A stretch of DNA of 32,555 nucleotides from Acidobacteriota bacterium (GTDB lineage Bacteria; Acidobacteriota; Terriglobia; Bryobacterales; Bryobacteraceae), in NCBI GenBank assembly GCA_016178155.1, contig JACOTZ010000102.1:1-32555 (forward strand). Reading direction: 5' to 3'. The first letter of the stretch is position 1; each line of letters begins with the position of its first letter. The position numbers and the translations under genes are program-made. Below are positions 26,079-32,555 of the stretch, in pieces. The notes under the pieces were generated by a model. That model was not told the origin of the DNA and did not search any database. It worked only from the letters and a program-made list of their open reading frames with translations.

Positions 26079-26399
26079 TTCATCTCCCACCGGACGACTG
26101 TCGCGCTCGATTGTGCCGCAATCGGACTGCGGCAACCCCGCAGCTCTGTTCCACGAGAAACGCGCCTGGTGTGCTGTCCCGCATACCGCTTGCTGAGGGA
26201 GTACCCCATGGCCCGCTGCGGGCCACCAAAGGCAATGAAGACGGGGCGGGGCTCGGTAGTGGAATCAATGAGTTCAGCCGCGTCTTCAGGGGAGTGCCGC
26301 ATGGGCCTGCGACCCACCAAAGGGGATGAAGACGCGCTCCGGGCCGACAAAGTGAAATCAACTGTTTGCGGCGCGTCTTCAGGGGAGCAGTCGTCAACT
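26079..26399. other. Non-coding spacer between trpB and trpA
   Basis: A 321-bp gap inside an otherwise tightly packed operon. About 60% of it is the tandem repeat at 26197-26382. An 8-bp inverted pair, GACGACTG at 26093-26100 and CAGTCGTC at 26388-26395, brackets nearly the whole spacer and could be remnant ends of a small inserted element, though 8 bp is short enough to be chance. The spacer also has a small hairpin CCGCA-N7-TGCGG near 26117-26133. Confidence 0.6.
26197..26382. repeat. Two tandem 93-bp repeats with conserved hairpins
   Basis: Copy A covers 26197-26289, copy B 26290-26382, and a third copy begins (GGGAG at 26383) before breaking off. Shared blocks are GGGAGT at the start, CCACCAAAGG, ATGAAGACG, GAAATCAA-like and CGCGTCTTCAG at the end. 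Each copy has a small hairpin (A: TGGCCCG-CTG-CGGGCCA at 26209-26225; B: TGGG-N7-CCCA at 26302-26316) and a larger stem (A: TGAAGACG 26236-26243 with CGTCTTCA 26281-26288; B: TGAAGACGCG 26327-26336 with CGCGTCTTCA 26372-26381). The fourth pair of the small hairpin changes C-G to G-C, so pairing is kept while sequence varies. The 93-nt period is a multiple of three and stays open in one minus frame, but composition there is not protein-like. Confidence 0.8.
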
Positions 26400-27614
26400 C
26401 TAGCGGTCTTCGTCTGCATCGCGGTTCAGCTCCGGAATGTGCTCGCGGTAGATGTCAGTATCTTTGTCGCCCCGTCCCGACAGATTGATGATGAAAATCT
26501 GTCCCGCGGCCTCCGGGGCGCAGGCGATCGCCTCGGCAACGGCGTGCGCGGATTCGAGCGCGGGGATGATGCCCTCCATGCGCGAGAGCACCTGCGCCGC
26601 GTCAATCGCTTCCTGGTCGCTGGCGCGGACGTATTCGGCGCGGCCCTTGTCGCGCAGATGAGCGTGCTCGGGACCGACCGAGGCGTAGTCGAGACCCGCC
26701 GAGACCGAGTGCGTGAGCGCCACCTGCCCATCGTCGTTCTGCAGCAGGTAGCTCAGGCAGCCGTGGAGCACCCCCGGCCGGCCGCCGGAGAAGCGGGCGG
26801 CATGCTCGCCGAGCGCCTCGCCGCGCCCGCCCGCCTCGACGCCGATGAGCCGCACGCGTGAGTCCTGGAGGAACGGGTGAAACATCCCGATGGCGTTGCT
26901 GCCGCCGCCCACGCAGGCAAAGATCACGTCCGGCAGGCGGCCCTCGCATTCCAGAACCTGGCGGTGGGTTTCCCTGCCGATGACGGTTTGAAAATCACGC
27001 ACCATGAGCGGGTACGGATGCGCGCCCAGCGCCGAGCCTAACAGGTAATGGGTTGTGGAGACGTTCGTCACCCAATCCCGCATGGCTTCGCTGATGGCAT
27101 CCTTGAGAGTGCGGCTGCCGGCGTCGACACCTACCACTTTGGCGCCCAGCAGGCGCATGCGGAACACGTTCAACTGCTGCCGCCGCATGTCTTCCGTACC
27201 CATGTAGACGACGCAGTCGAGCCCGAACAGCGCGCACACGGTGGCGGTGGCGACGCCGTGCTGGCCGGCTCCGGTCTCCGCGATGATCCGCTTCTTGCCC
27301 ATGCGCCGGGCGAGCAGCGCCTGTCCGAGCGCGTTATTGATCTTGTGCGCGCCGGTGTGCAGCAGGTCTTCCCGCTTGAGGTAGAGCTTTGCGCCGCCGA
27401 GCGTCTCGCTCAGCCGGCGGGCATGGTAGAGCGGGGTGGGCCGGCCGGCGTAATTGGCGAGCAGGTCGTCAAGCTCGGCGAGAAAGGCCTGGTCGTGGCG
27501 GGCCTCCTCGTAGGCTTTCTCGAGCTCCTCGAGAGGGCTCATGAGGACCTCGGGCACGAAGCGGCCGCCGTAGGGGCCGTAGTGTCCCTTCTGGTCGGGC
27601 TGCGAAACGATCAT
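26400..27614 (-). CDS. trpB: Tryptophan synthase beta chain
   Basis: A 404-residue PLP enzyme that condenses indole with serine to make tryptophan. The start [14 protein letters not shown] is the canonical TrpB1 N-terminus. [20 protein letters not shown] contains PLP-binding Lys91, [13 protein letters not shown] the catalytic loop, and [13 protein letters not shown] the phosphate-binding glycine loop. [14 protein letters not shown] and [16 protein letters not shown] are also typical, and the C-terminus ends NLSGRGDKD as expected. Length is normal. It begins directly after the trpF stop codon (TGA immediately followed by ATG), so it is coupled to trpF. The repeat-containing spacer to trpA lies directly downstream. 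Confidence 0.97.
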   Translation of the reverse strand: MIVSQPDQKGHYGPYGGRFVPEVLMSPLEELEKAYEEARHDQAFLAELDDLLANYAGRPTPLYHARRLSETLGGAKLYLKREDLLHTGAHKINNALGQALLARRMGKKRIIAETGAGQHGVATATVCALFGLDCVVYMGTEDMRRQQLNVFRMRLLGAKVVGVDAGSRTLKDAISEAMRDWVTNVSTTHYLLGSALGAHPYPLMVRDFQTVIGRETHRQVLECEGRLPDVIFACVGGGSNAIGMFHPFLQDSRVRLIGVEAGGRGEALGEHAARFSGGRPGVLHGCLSYLLQNDDGQVALTHSVSAGLDYASVGPEHAHLRDKGRAEYVRASDQEAIDAAQVLSRMEGIIPALESAHAVAEAIACAPEAAGQIFIINLSGRGDKDTDIYREHIPELNRDADEDR

Positions 27615-28232
27615 TCAGGAGACTCCCGCGGCGGCCGCGGCGCGGGCGGCCGCCACAAACCGGCGCATCTTCTCGTGGTCTTTCTTCCCGGGCGCCGATT
27701 CGAGCCGCGAGGCGGCGTCGACGCCCCAGGGCCGCGCTATGCGGATGGCGCCGCCGACATTGCCCGCGTCGAGGCCGCCGGCGAGAATGACGCGGCGCCC
27801 GGTATCGCGGGCGAGGGTCCAGTCGAAGCTCTGTCCCGAGCCGCCGTACACTCCGGTCGCGGAGGCATCGAGGAGAAAGGCTTCCGCGGGATAAAGGCGC
27901 AATTCCCGCGCGGACCAGCCAGGGCCGACGCGGAACGCCTTCCAGACCCGGATGCCGGGCGGAAACGCCTCCGGCGGCTCGTCTCCATGCAGTTGCGCCA
28001 CGTCGAGGCCGGCCTCGCCGGCGGTCTTCGCCACCGCCGCCGCGGATTCATTCACGAACACGCCTACCTTCGTAATCGAGCCCGGCAGCCGCTCGCTGAT
28101 CTTCGCGGCGCTCTCCGGCGGCAGGTATCGGGGGCTGGGCGCGTAGAAATTGAAACCGATCGCCGAAGCGCCGGCCTCGACCGCGGCCAGCGCGTCGTCA
28201 AGGTTCGTGATGCCGCAAATCTTAACCATCAT
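27615..28232 (-). CDS. trpF: Phosphoribosylanthranilate isomerase
   Basis: A 205-residue (beta/alpha)8 barrel that isomerises N-(5-phosphoribosyl)anthranilate in tryptophan synthesis. MMVKICGITN carries the catalytic Cys (residue 6). GFNFYAPSPRYL, KVGVFVN, AQLHGDE, WKAFRV, FLLDASATGVYGGSGQSFDW (catalytic Asp) and LAGGLDAGNV follow in the order seen in all TrpF proteins. Its start overlaps the trpC stop by 4 nt (ATGA). The C-terminus ends in an alanine-rich helix. It is a separate protein here, unlike the TrpC-TrpF fusion of enterobacteria. Confidence 0.96.
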   Translation of the reverse strand: MMVKICGITNLDDALAAVEAGASAIGFNFYAPSPRYLPPESAAKISERLPGSITKVGVFVNESAAAVAKTAGEAGLDVAQLHGDEPPEAFPPGIRVWKAFRVGPGWSARELRLYPAEAFLLDASATGVYGGSGQSFDWTLARDTGRRVILAGGLDAGNVGGAIRIARPWGVDAASRLESAPGKKDHEKMRRFVAAARAAAAAGVS

Positions 28233-29014
28233 GTGATCAGAGCCCGCACTGCCGCCGCGGGATCCTCCGAGCGCATCAGGTGCTCGCCCACCAGGAAGCC
28301 GCGGTAGCCGGCGGCCTGGAGCTCCGCGATCTGCCCGCGACTTTCGATGCCGCTCTCGCTGATCTTCAGCACGTTCGCGGGCATGCGCGCGGCCAGCCGC
28401 AGTGAAGTCTCGATGGTCACCTGGAACGTATGCAGATCGCGATTGTTGACACCGACGATCTCCGCGCCGGAGGCGAGCGCGGCATCCAGCTCGCCGCCGG
28501 CATGTACTTCGACCACCGCCGCCATTCGGTACCGCGCCGCCAGCTCACGCAGCTCGCGCAGCCGGCGCTCCGGCAGAATGGCGGCGATCAGGAGAATGGC
28601 GTCGGCGCCGTGGGCCGCGGCTTCGAGCACATGGTATTCGTCGAGCGTGAAGTCCTTGCGCAACACCGGCAGGGCCGCCGCGGCCCGCGCCTCTTCCAGG
28701 TGATCGAGGCTGCCCCGGAAGAAATCGCGGTCCGTCAGCACGGAGAGCGCCGCGGCGCCGCCCCGCTCATATGCCGAAGCGAGGCGGGCCGGTGCGAAGT
28801 CGCCAGACAACACACCCCGGCTGGGGGAAGCCTGCTTGATTTCGGCGATGATGGCGGGCGACCGTCCGAGCAAAGCAGCCGGAAAATCCCGGCGGCCGGC
28901 GAGCCGCTGCCCGGCCCGCAGCTCGAGCTCCCCAGGGGCAGTCTTCGCCTCCTGCCGCTCCGCGTTTTTGCGCTCGACAATACGGGCGAGAATATCCGGT
29001 ACGCCTTTGACCAT
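28229..29014 (-). CDS. trpC: Indole-3-glycerol phosphate synthase
   Basis: A 261-residue (beta/alpha)8 enzyme that closes the indole ring. ATG 29014 (MVKGVPDILARIVERK) gives the usual N-terminus; the frame extends to GTG 29038 but those eight residues look like leader sequence. AEIKQASPSRG (substrate-binding Lys), VLRKDF (catalytic Lys), AAILPERRL, EVHAGGEL, VGVNNRDL and KISESGI mark all catalytic strands. It is the first trp gene in the window; trpE, trpG and trpD do not precede it, and the next gene upstream on this strand is the ADOP permease. A weak promoter-like sequence (CTGAAA and TACGAT, 19-bp spacing) lies about 30 bp upstream. The genes for anthranilate formation must be elsewhere. 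Confidence 0.95.
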   Translation of the reverse strand: MVKGVPDILARIVERKNAERQEAKTAPGELELRAGQRLAGRRDFPAALLGRSPAIIAEIKQASPSRGVLSGDFAPARLASAYERGGAAALSVLTDRDFFRGSLDHLEEARAAAALPVLRKDFTLDEYHVLEAAAHGADAILLIAAILPERRLRELRELAARYRMAAVVEVHAGGELDAALASGAEIVGVNNRDLHTFQVTIETSLRLAARMPANVLKISESGIESRGQIAELQAAGYRGFLVGEHLMRSEDPAAAVRALIT

Positions 29015-29275
29015 CAAGGGGAAACCCCATCGTACCACGCAGCCGATCCTTTATTTCAGCGGGTCCGGCGTTGGGCGGCGTTGGGCCCGCCTGCACTCGA
29101 TCATTCGCCGGCCAGCTTGAACCCAGATCCTTCGGCGGGCAGATTGGCGATGGTCCAGCCGTTAGAACGAGGTAATAGCTTCATACCCACGCCGATGCGT
29201 TCCACCCGCGGGAGCAGCGGCCGGGCCTGATCGCCGGGGCCGGGATTGCGGAGCGGTGCCGGCGCGGGCGTCCCG
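29015..29275. other. Spacer between ADOP permease and trpC, with a possible gene remnant
   Basis: A 261-bp gap. One minus-strand frame ending at TGA 29103-29101 reads RVERIGVGMKLLPRSNGW then TIANLPAEGSGFKLAGE, which looks like the C-terminus of a real protein. It has no acceptable start: ATG 29184 would give only 27 residues and has no ribosome binding site. It may be a relic left when the ADOP/PadR pair joined this locus. A 10-bp tandem repeat GGCGTTGGGC lies at 29067-29086, inside an imperfect stem (GCGGGTCC with GGGCCCGC) before trpC. Confidence 0.4.
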
Positions 29276-31915
29276 TCACTCGTACCGCAATGCCACGATC
29301 GGATCCACCTTGGTTGCGCGCCGCGCCGGGAAGTAGCAGGCGGCGGTGGTGACCACGAGCAGCAGGAGCGACACCGTCGTGAAGGTCAGCCGATCGGCGG
29401 CGGTCACTCCGAACAGGAGACTCGAGACGGCGTGACCAAGCCACGAAGCACCCACCAGCCCGAGCACCAGACCAGCCAGGCTCAGCTTCAACCCCTCACC
29501 GATGACCATGCGGAAGATCTCGCCCGTCTGCGCGCCCACTGCCATGCGGATTCCGATCTCCCGCGTGCGCATCGCGATCGAATACTGGATGAGTCCATAG
29601 ATCCCGATCGCCGCCATCAGCATCGCGACGATAGAGAACCCGATCAGAAGCGAGGTCTGGAAACGACGCTCGGTGAGGAAAGCGCCGAGCTGGGTTTCCA
29701 ATGTCGTCACTCCATAAACCGGAGCGTATTTTTCCACGCGACGCACGGCAGCCTGAACCGCTCCAGCCATCGTCAGCGGGTCATCCGCAGACGTTCGCAC
29801 AAGCAGAATCGCGCGCCGGGGAGGATTCTGCGCCAGCGGCTCAAACATCTGCGGGATCGGTTCCTTCTCGAGTCCCTGGCGGCGCATGTCGCCTACCACT
29901 CCAACGACGGTAAACCACGCGCTGGCGGTCTGTTCAGGACCGCGCTTGAATCTCTTGCCCACGGGGTCGCGCCCGGGCCACAACTGGCGCGCCATCGCCT
30001 CATTGATGATCGCCACCGGCGGGGAATCGGGGCCATCCGCGTCTGAAAAGAAGCGCCCCCTGAGCAAGGGAGTGCCCACGGCTTTGAACAGACCTTCGCT
30101 GAGCTCGTCACTTCGGTACCGCAGGCGCTCGGAGACGGGTCGCGTGTCCCCTTCGATGGTGACGACCCGGTCCCCGCCGCCGCGAATGAAAAGTTCACTG
30201 GTGATGCCGGCGCTCTCCACACCGGGAAGCGAAGCAACCTGTTCGAGCACGCGGTTGTAAAAGTCAGTCCGCTGCGGGATTGGCATGGAGGCCGTAGTGG
30301 AGAGTCCCAGCGAAAGGACGCGCTCGGGCCTGAATCCCAGATCGACGTTCTGCGCGGACCACAGGCTTCGCACCAGAAGGCCGGCTCCGACAAGCAGAAT
30401 CATCGCCAGCGCAAACTCCGTCACGACCAGCGCCCGGCGAGTCCGAAGCGTGCCGACTCCGCCGGAGATGCCCCTTCCGCCTTCCTGACCGGATGGTCTC
30501 AAGTCGCGCCGCACCATGGTGATCGCCGGCGTCAGTCCACCCAGGATTCCTGTGAGGAGGCAAAGCGCCAAGGCGCAGCCCAGCGCGTACGGATCGAGGC
30601 TGACCTCGTTCAACCGGGCCAGTTTTCCGGGCTTGACGGCCAGTATGAGGCGGATGCCGGCGTCGGCCACCAGCAAGCCCAGCAAGCCGGCAATGACAGC
30701 CAGAGTCAGACTCTCGGCGAGCAACTGCCGTACGATCCGCGCACTGCTTGCGCCGAGGGCCGCGCGGGTGGCGATCTCCCGTTCGCGACTGGCGCTGCGA
30801 GCCAGCAAGAGGCTCGCGACGTTAGTGGCGGCGATCAGGAGCACGAAGAAAACCGCGCCCGCCAGCATCCACAGTGCCAGCCGCGGCCTTGGCCCGATCA
30901 CTTGAAGGCTCAAAGGCACGACGCTGATGCCACGGTTGCGCTGGGAGGACGGCAATTGCTCGTCAAGCCGGCGCGCGATGGCGTTCATCTCCGCCTGGGC
31001 CTGGTCGATCGTCACGTTCGGTCGCAGTCGTCCAATGACGCCCCAGAAACCTCGGCCGCGCGCGCGGCGAAGGGCCTCCCAATCCGGATACATCGTGTGC
31101 GGTTCCCACACATCCGCGTTGTCAAATTGAAAATCCGCGGGGAGGATACCGATGATCCGGGAAGGAGCGCCGTCAATGATCATGGTCGCGCCGATCGCGT
31201 CGAACGAGCCTCCGAAGCGGGCTTGCCAGAAGCGATGACTGATCAGGGCCAGGCGCTGCCGCTGCTCGGCTTCCTCGGCCGAGAAGGCGCGCCCGTGCAA
31301 GGGCTGTACGCCGAGCAAGGGGAACAGATTCGGCGTGTGCCTGACGGCGCTGATCTGTTCCGCCCGATCCGCGCTCGTAAGCGTCACCGAAACACCGTCG
31401 AAGAAAGCCATGTCCGCGAAGCTCTCGCTCTGGCTTCGCCACTGTTCGACATTCCAATAGGCCGACCTGCCTTCGCGCAGGTTCTGACTCGGATCCTCGC
31501 TCCACAACATGGCCAACTGCTCAGGCGCCGTGTAGGGAAGCGGCCGAAACAGCACCGCATTCAGCACGCTGAACATTGCAGTATTGGCGCCAATCGCCAG
31601 CGCCAGTACCGCTACAGCGGTGATCGAAAAGCCAGGACTCTTGCGGAGAGTCCGGACCGCGTAGCGTAAGTCCTGCGCCGTCGTCTCGACCAGCGCGACC
31701 GCTCTTCGCTCGCGGTAGGTTTCCTTCATCGGCTCGATGGCGCCGAAGCCGCGCAGCGCCGCATAGCGCGCCTCTGCCGGATTCATGCCGGCTTTGAGGT
31801 TGTCCGCGATCTGCATCTCCAGGTGAAAGCGCACTTCCTCATCGAGCTCGCGCTCCCGTCTTTGGAGCCCGAAGAGGCCGCGCAGTCTGGCGGCAAGCAC
31901 GCGAGCGCGGCTCAT
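29276..31915 (-). CDS. ADOP-family ABC-type permease (acidobacterial duplicated orphan permease)
   Basis: An 879-residue inner-membrane protein. An N-terminal prefix domain (residues about 15-75, RERELDEEVRFHLEMQIADNLKAGMNPAEARYAA) is typical of ADOP proteins. Two copies of a MacB-type periplasmic core plus FtsX-type membrane domain follow: first core about 90-330, first FtsX helices about 345-475, second core about 505-735, second FtsX helices about 760-870. Motifs such as REREIATRAALGASSARIVRQLL in the first half and MRTREIGIRMAVGAQTGEIFRMV in the second show the internal duplication. Such proteins resemble MacB-type mechanotransmission permeases for efflux or lipoprotein export, but no ATPase gene is adjacent, as is usual for ADOP. 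The ATG overlaps the padR stop by 4 nt (ATGA), so it is under PadR control. The substrate is unknown. Confidence 0.93.
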   Translation of the reverse strand: MSRARVLAARLRGLFGLQRRERELDEEVRFHLEMQIADNLKAGMNPAEARYAALRGFGAIEPMKETYRERRAVALVETTAQDLRYAVRTLRKSPGFSITAVAVLALAIGANTAMFSVLNAVLFRPLPYTAPEQLAMLWSEDPSQNLREGRSAYWNVEQWRSQSESFADMAFFDGVSVTLTSADRAEQISAVRHTPNLFPLLGVQPLHGRAFSAEEAEQRQRLALISHRFWQARFGGSFDAIGATMIIDGAPSRIIGILPADFQFDNADVWEPHTMYPDWEALRRARGRGFWGVIGRLRPNVTIDQAQAEMNAIARRLDEQLPSSQRNRGISVVPLSLQVIGPRPRLALWMLAGAVFFVLLIAATNVASLLLARSASREREIATRAALGASSARIVRQLLAESLTLAVIAGLLGLLVADAGIRLILAVKPGKLARLNEVSLDPYALGCALALCLLTGILGGLTPAITMVRRDLRPSGQEGGRGISGGVGTLRTRRALVVTEFALAMILLVGAGLLVRSLWSAQNVDLGFRPERVLSLGLSTTASMPIPQRTDFYNRVLEQVASLPGVESAGITSELFIRGGGDRVVTIEGDTRPVSERLRYRSDELSEGLFKAVGTPLLRGRFFSDADGPDSPPVAIINEAMARQLWPGRDPVGKRFKRGPEQTASAWFTVVGVVGDMRRQGLEKEPIPQMFEPLAQNPPRRAILLVRTSADDPLTMAGAVQAAVRRVEKYAPVYGVTTLETQLGAFLTERRFQTSLLIGFSIVAMLMAAIGIYGLIQYSIAMRTREIGIRMAVGAQTGEIFRMVIGEGLKLSLAGLVLGLVGASWLGHAVSSLLFGVTAADRLTFTTVSLLLLVVTTAACYFPARRATKVDPIVALRYE

Positions 31916-32283
31916 CCGCCTTCCTCCGCCAGCTTCCGCGGATCAAAGCCAAGGAAGCGTTCAATGGTGGAGGACATACGCCTCCAATCTTCGGTTTCTT
32001 TTGCGAGCCGCCTCCTGCCGGCCGCGGTAATGGAATAAAACCTCGCCTTGCGGTTCTTCTCCGAGGCTCCCCATTTCGAAGTGATCCAACCTTCCTGCTC
32101 CATTCGCAAAAGGGCCGGGTAGAGAGTGCCCTGGTTGAGCTGCAGCACGTCTTTGCTGATTTGCTCGATCCGGCGCGCAATGCCGTAACCGTGCAGCGGC
32201 CCGAGCGCCTCCAAGGTTCGCAGAACGAGCAGAATCAGAGTGCCCTGCAGAACATCCGCCTTATCCGTGCGCGATCGTCTCAT
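31912..32283 (-). CDS. PadR-family transcriptional repressor
   Basis: A 123-residue winged-helix repressor from ATG 32283 (MRRSRTDKADVLQGTLILLVLRTLEALGPLHGYGIARRIEQIS). LQLNQGTLYPALLRMEQEGWITSKWG is the recognition and wing region typical of PadR, followed by KNRKARFYSITAAGRRRL and a C-terminal dimerisation helix (WRRMSSTIERFLGF). The frame stays open to 32376 but the extra residues have no homology, and that start would lie upstream of the predicted promoter. A ribosome binding site TAGG lies about 8 nt before ATG 32283. It is the partner of the overlapping ADOP gene, a pairing widespread in Acidobacteriota. It probably represses its own operon through the inverted repeat 7 bp upstream and is released by an unknown ligand. 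Confidence 0.92.
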   Translation of the reverse strand: MRRSRTDKADVLQGTLILLVLRTLEALGPLHGYGIARRIEQISKDVLQLNQGTLYPALLRMEQEGWITSKWGASEKNRKARFYSITAAGRRRLAKETEDWRRMSSTIERFLGFDPRKLAEEGG

Positions 32284-32289
32284 TAGGTA

Positions 32290-32325
32290 ACCTACAGGAA
32301 CAGCATACCCGATGTTCCTGTAGGT
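32290..32325. promoter_or_regulatory. PadR operator
   Basis: A perfect inverted repeat with 13-bp arms, ACCTACAGGAACA (32290-32302) and TGTTCCTGTAGGT (32313-32325), separated by 10 bases. The outer TAGGT/ACCTA element is repeated as TAGGTAACCTA at 32284-32294, giving an extra half-site. One arm lies between the -35 and -10 boxes of the padR promoter and the other overlaps and follows the -10, so a bound repressor would exclude polymerase. Confidence 0.82.
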
Positions 32326-32331
32326 AGTCAA
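32302..32331 (-). promoter_or_regulatory. Sigma-70 promoter of the padR-ADOP operon
   Basis: On the minus strand TTGACT (32331-32326, five of six) is followed after 18 bases by TATGCT (32307-32302, four of six). Transcription would start near 32296, leaving a very short leader before ATG 32283. The spacer is almost filled by one arm of the PadR operator. Confidence 0.65.
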
Positions 32332-32375
32332 CAGAAAAGTTCGGCTCGAGACGACTCCGGACCGGTCGAGGCGCA

Positions 32376-32555
32376 ATGCCCGGGGCGCCGGGCACCGGGC
32401 AAAGGGAACGGCGGCCCGGCTCGGATCAGATTGCTTCCGCGGTGCTCGCGGCGCCGAAGGACCGGCGGGCGGCGGCGACGGTGCTCGGCTACAACGAAAA
32501 GGGCGAAGTAGTGACGCTGCGCAAGGGCAGCAACGATCTCGTCTGCCTCGCTCAC
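32376..32555 (+). CDS. Unidentified protein, N-terminal part (cut by window edge)
   Basis: ATG 32376, with GAGG 5 nt upstream, opens a frame that runs off the right edge after 60 codons. From residue 17 on, the sequence (SDQIASAVLAAPKDRR; ATVLGYNEKGEVVTLRKG; SNDLVCLAH) has the composition and strand pattern of a real protein and resembles the beginning of small secreted proteins seen in several soil bacteria. The first 16 residues are Gly/Pro/Arg-rich and do not form a signal peptide, so the true start may differ or the leader may be damaged. It is divergent from padR. The competing minus-strand frame over the same bases has an arginine-rich, shadow-like composition. Confidence 0.45.
   Translation, partial: MPGAPGTGQRERRPGSDQIASAVLAAPKDRRAAATVLGYNEKGEVVTLRKGSNDLVCLAH

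Noticed and set aside
26080-26397. Minus-strand frame reading through the 93-bp repeats as a 31-residue protein repeat
   Set aside because: Open because the period is a multiple of three, but Pro/Leu/Trp-rich composition and hairpin conservation fit a nucleic-acid-level repeat better than a protein.
27048-28307. Plus-strand open frame of 419 codons
   Set aside because: Antisense to trpB and trpF, both fully conserved enzymes; the composition is Arg/Gly/Ala/His-rich with no motif.
29181-29444. Minus-strand 87-codon frame overlapping the ADOP 3' end
   Set aside because: Arg/Ser/Ala-rich shadow of the permease with no ribosome binding site and no similarity.
32328-32555. Minus-strand frame at the right edge
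   Set aside because: Arg/Pro-rich shadow of the plus-strand frame starting at 32376, which has more natural composition and a ribosome binding site.

Overview
The window looks like chromosomal DNA of a GC-rich soil or sediment Acidobacteriota, probably a Bryobacter/Solibacter-type lineage. The evidence is an ADOP-type permease (acidobacterial duplicated orphan permease) behind its own PadR repressor, two large Oar-like TonB receptors with N-terminal carboxypeptidase-regulatory domains, and sulfatase, sialidase-like and GH95-like genes for polysaccharide use. This placement is inferred from gene content; no rRNA or other phylogenetic marker is present. No CRISPR array, tRNA, rRNA, intact transposase or phage gene was seen.

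Layout. (1) 1-6946, minus strand: a secreted aspartic protease, an overlapping PstS-like phosphate-binding protein, an Oar-like TonB receptor, and the first 316 codons of a GH95-like glycoside hydrolase that runs off the left edge. (2) 7372-11965, minus strand: a tight four-gene operon of a one-POTRA Omp85-type outer-membrane protein, a DUF4390-like protein, an NtrY-like sensor kinase and an NtrX-like sigma-54 activator. (3) 12297-12395: a possible 32-residue gene. (4) 12433-22318: a divergent carbohydrate locus. GntR/FCD repressor, D-2-hydroxyacid dehydrogenase, MFS carrier and sulfatase run left; a TonB receptor and a sialidase-like/LamG protein run right. The intergenic region holds two overlapping divergent promoters and two copies of the palindrome AAACTG-N6-CAGTTT placed symmetrically around them. 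(5) 22357-29014, minus strand: an aromatic amino acid operon trpC-trpF-trpB-trpA-chorismate mutase-aroF-tyrA, followed by a Crp/Fnr-type regulator. A tandem pair of 93-bp hairpin repeats separates trpB and trpA. trpE, trpG and trpD are absent from the window. (6) 29276-32283: PadR and the ADOP permease, overlapping by 4 nt, with a 13-bp-arm inverted repeat inside the padR promoter. (7) Right edge: the start of a plus-strand gene.

How it works together. Region 4 reads as one regulated catabolic unit. The receptor imports a glycan fragment across the outer membrane, the exported sulfatase and sialidase-like protein trim it, the MFS carrier brings the sugar acid across the inner membrane, the dehydrogenase oxidises or reduces it, and GntR senses an intermediate and controls both arms. 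Region 5 supplies the chorismate-to-Phe/Tyr and later tryptophan steps. Region 2 couples an outer-membrane biogenesis-type protein to a two-component system and may report on envelope state. The most notable signals are the mirror-symmetric gntR promoter/operator region, the PadR operator, the trpB-trpA repeat and the Omp85-DUF4390-NtrYX operon.
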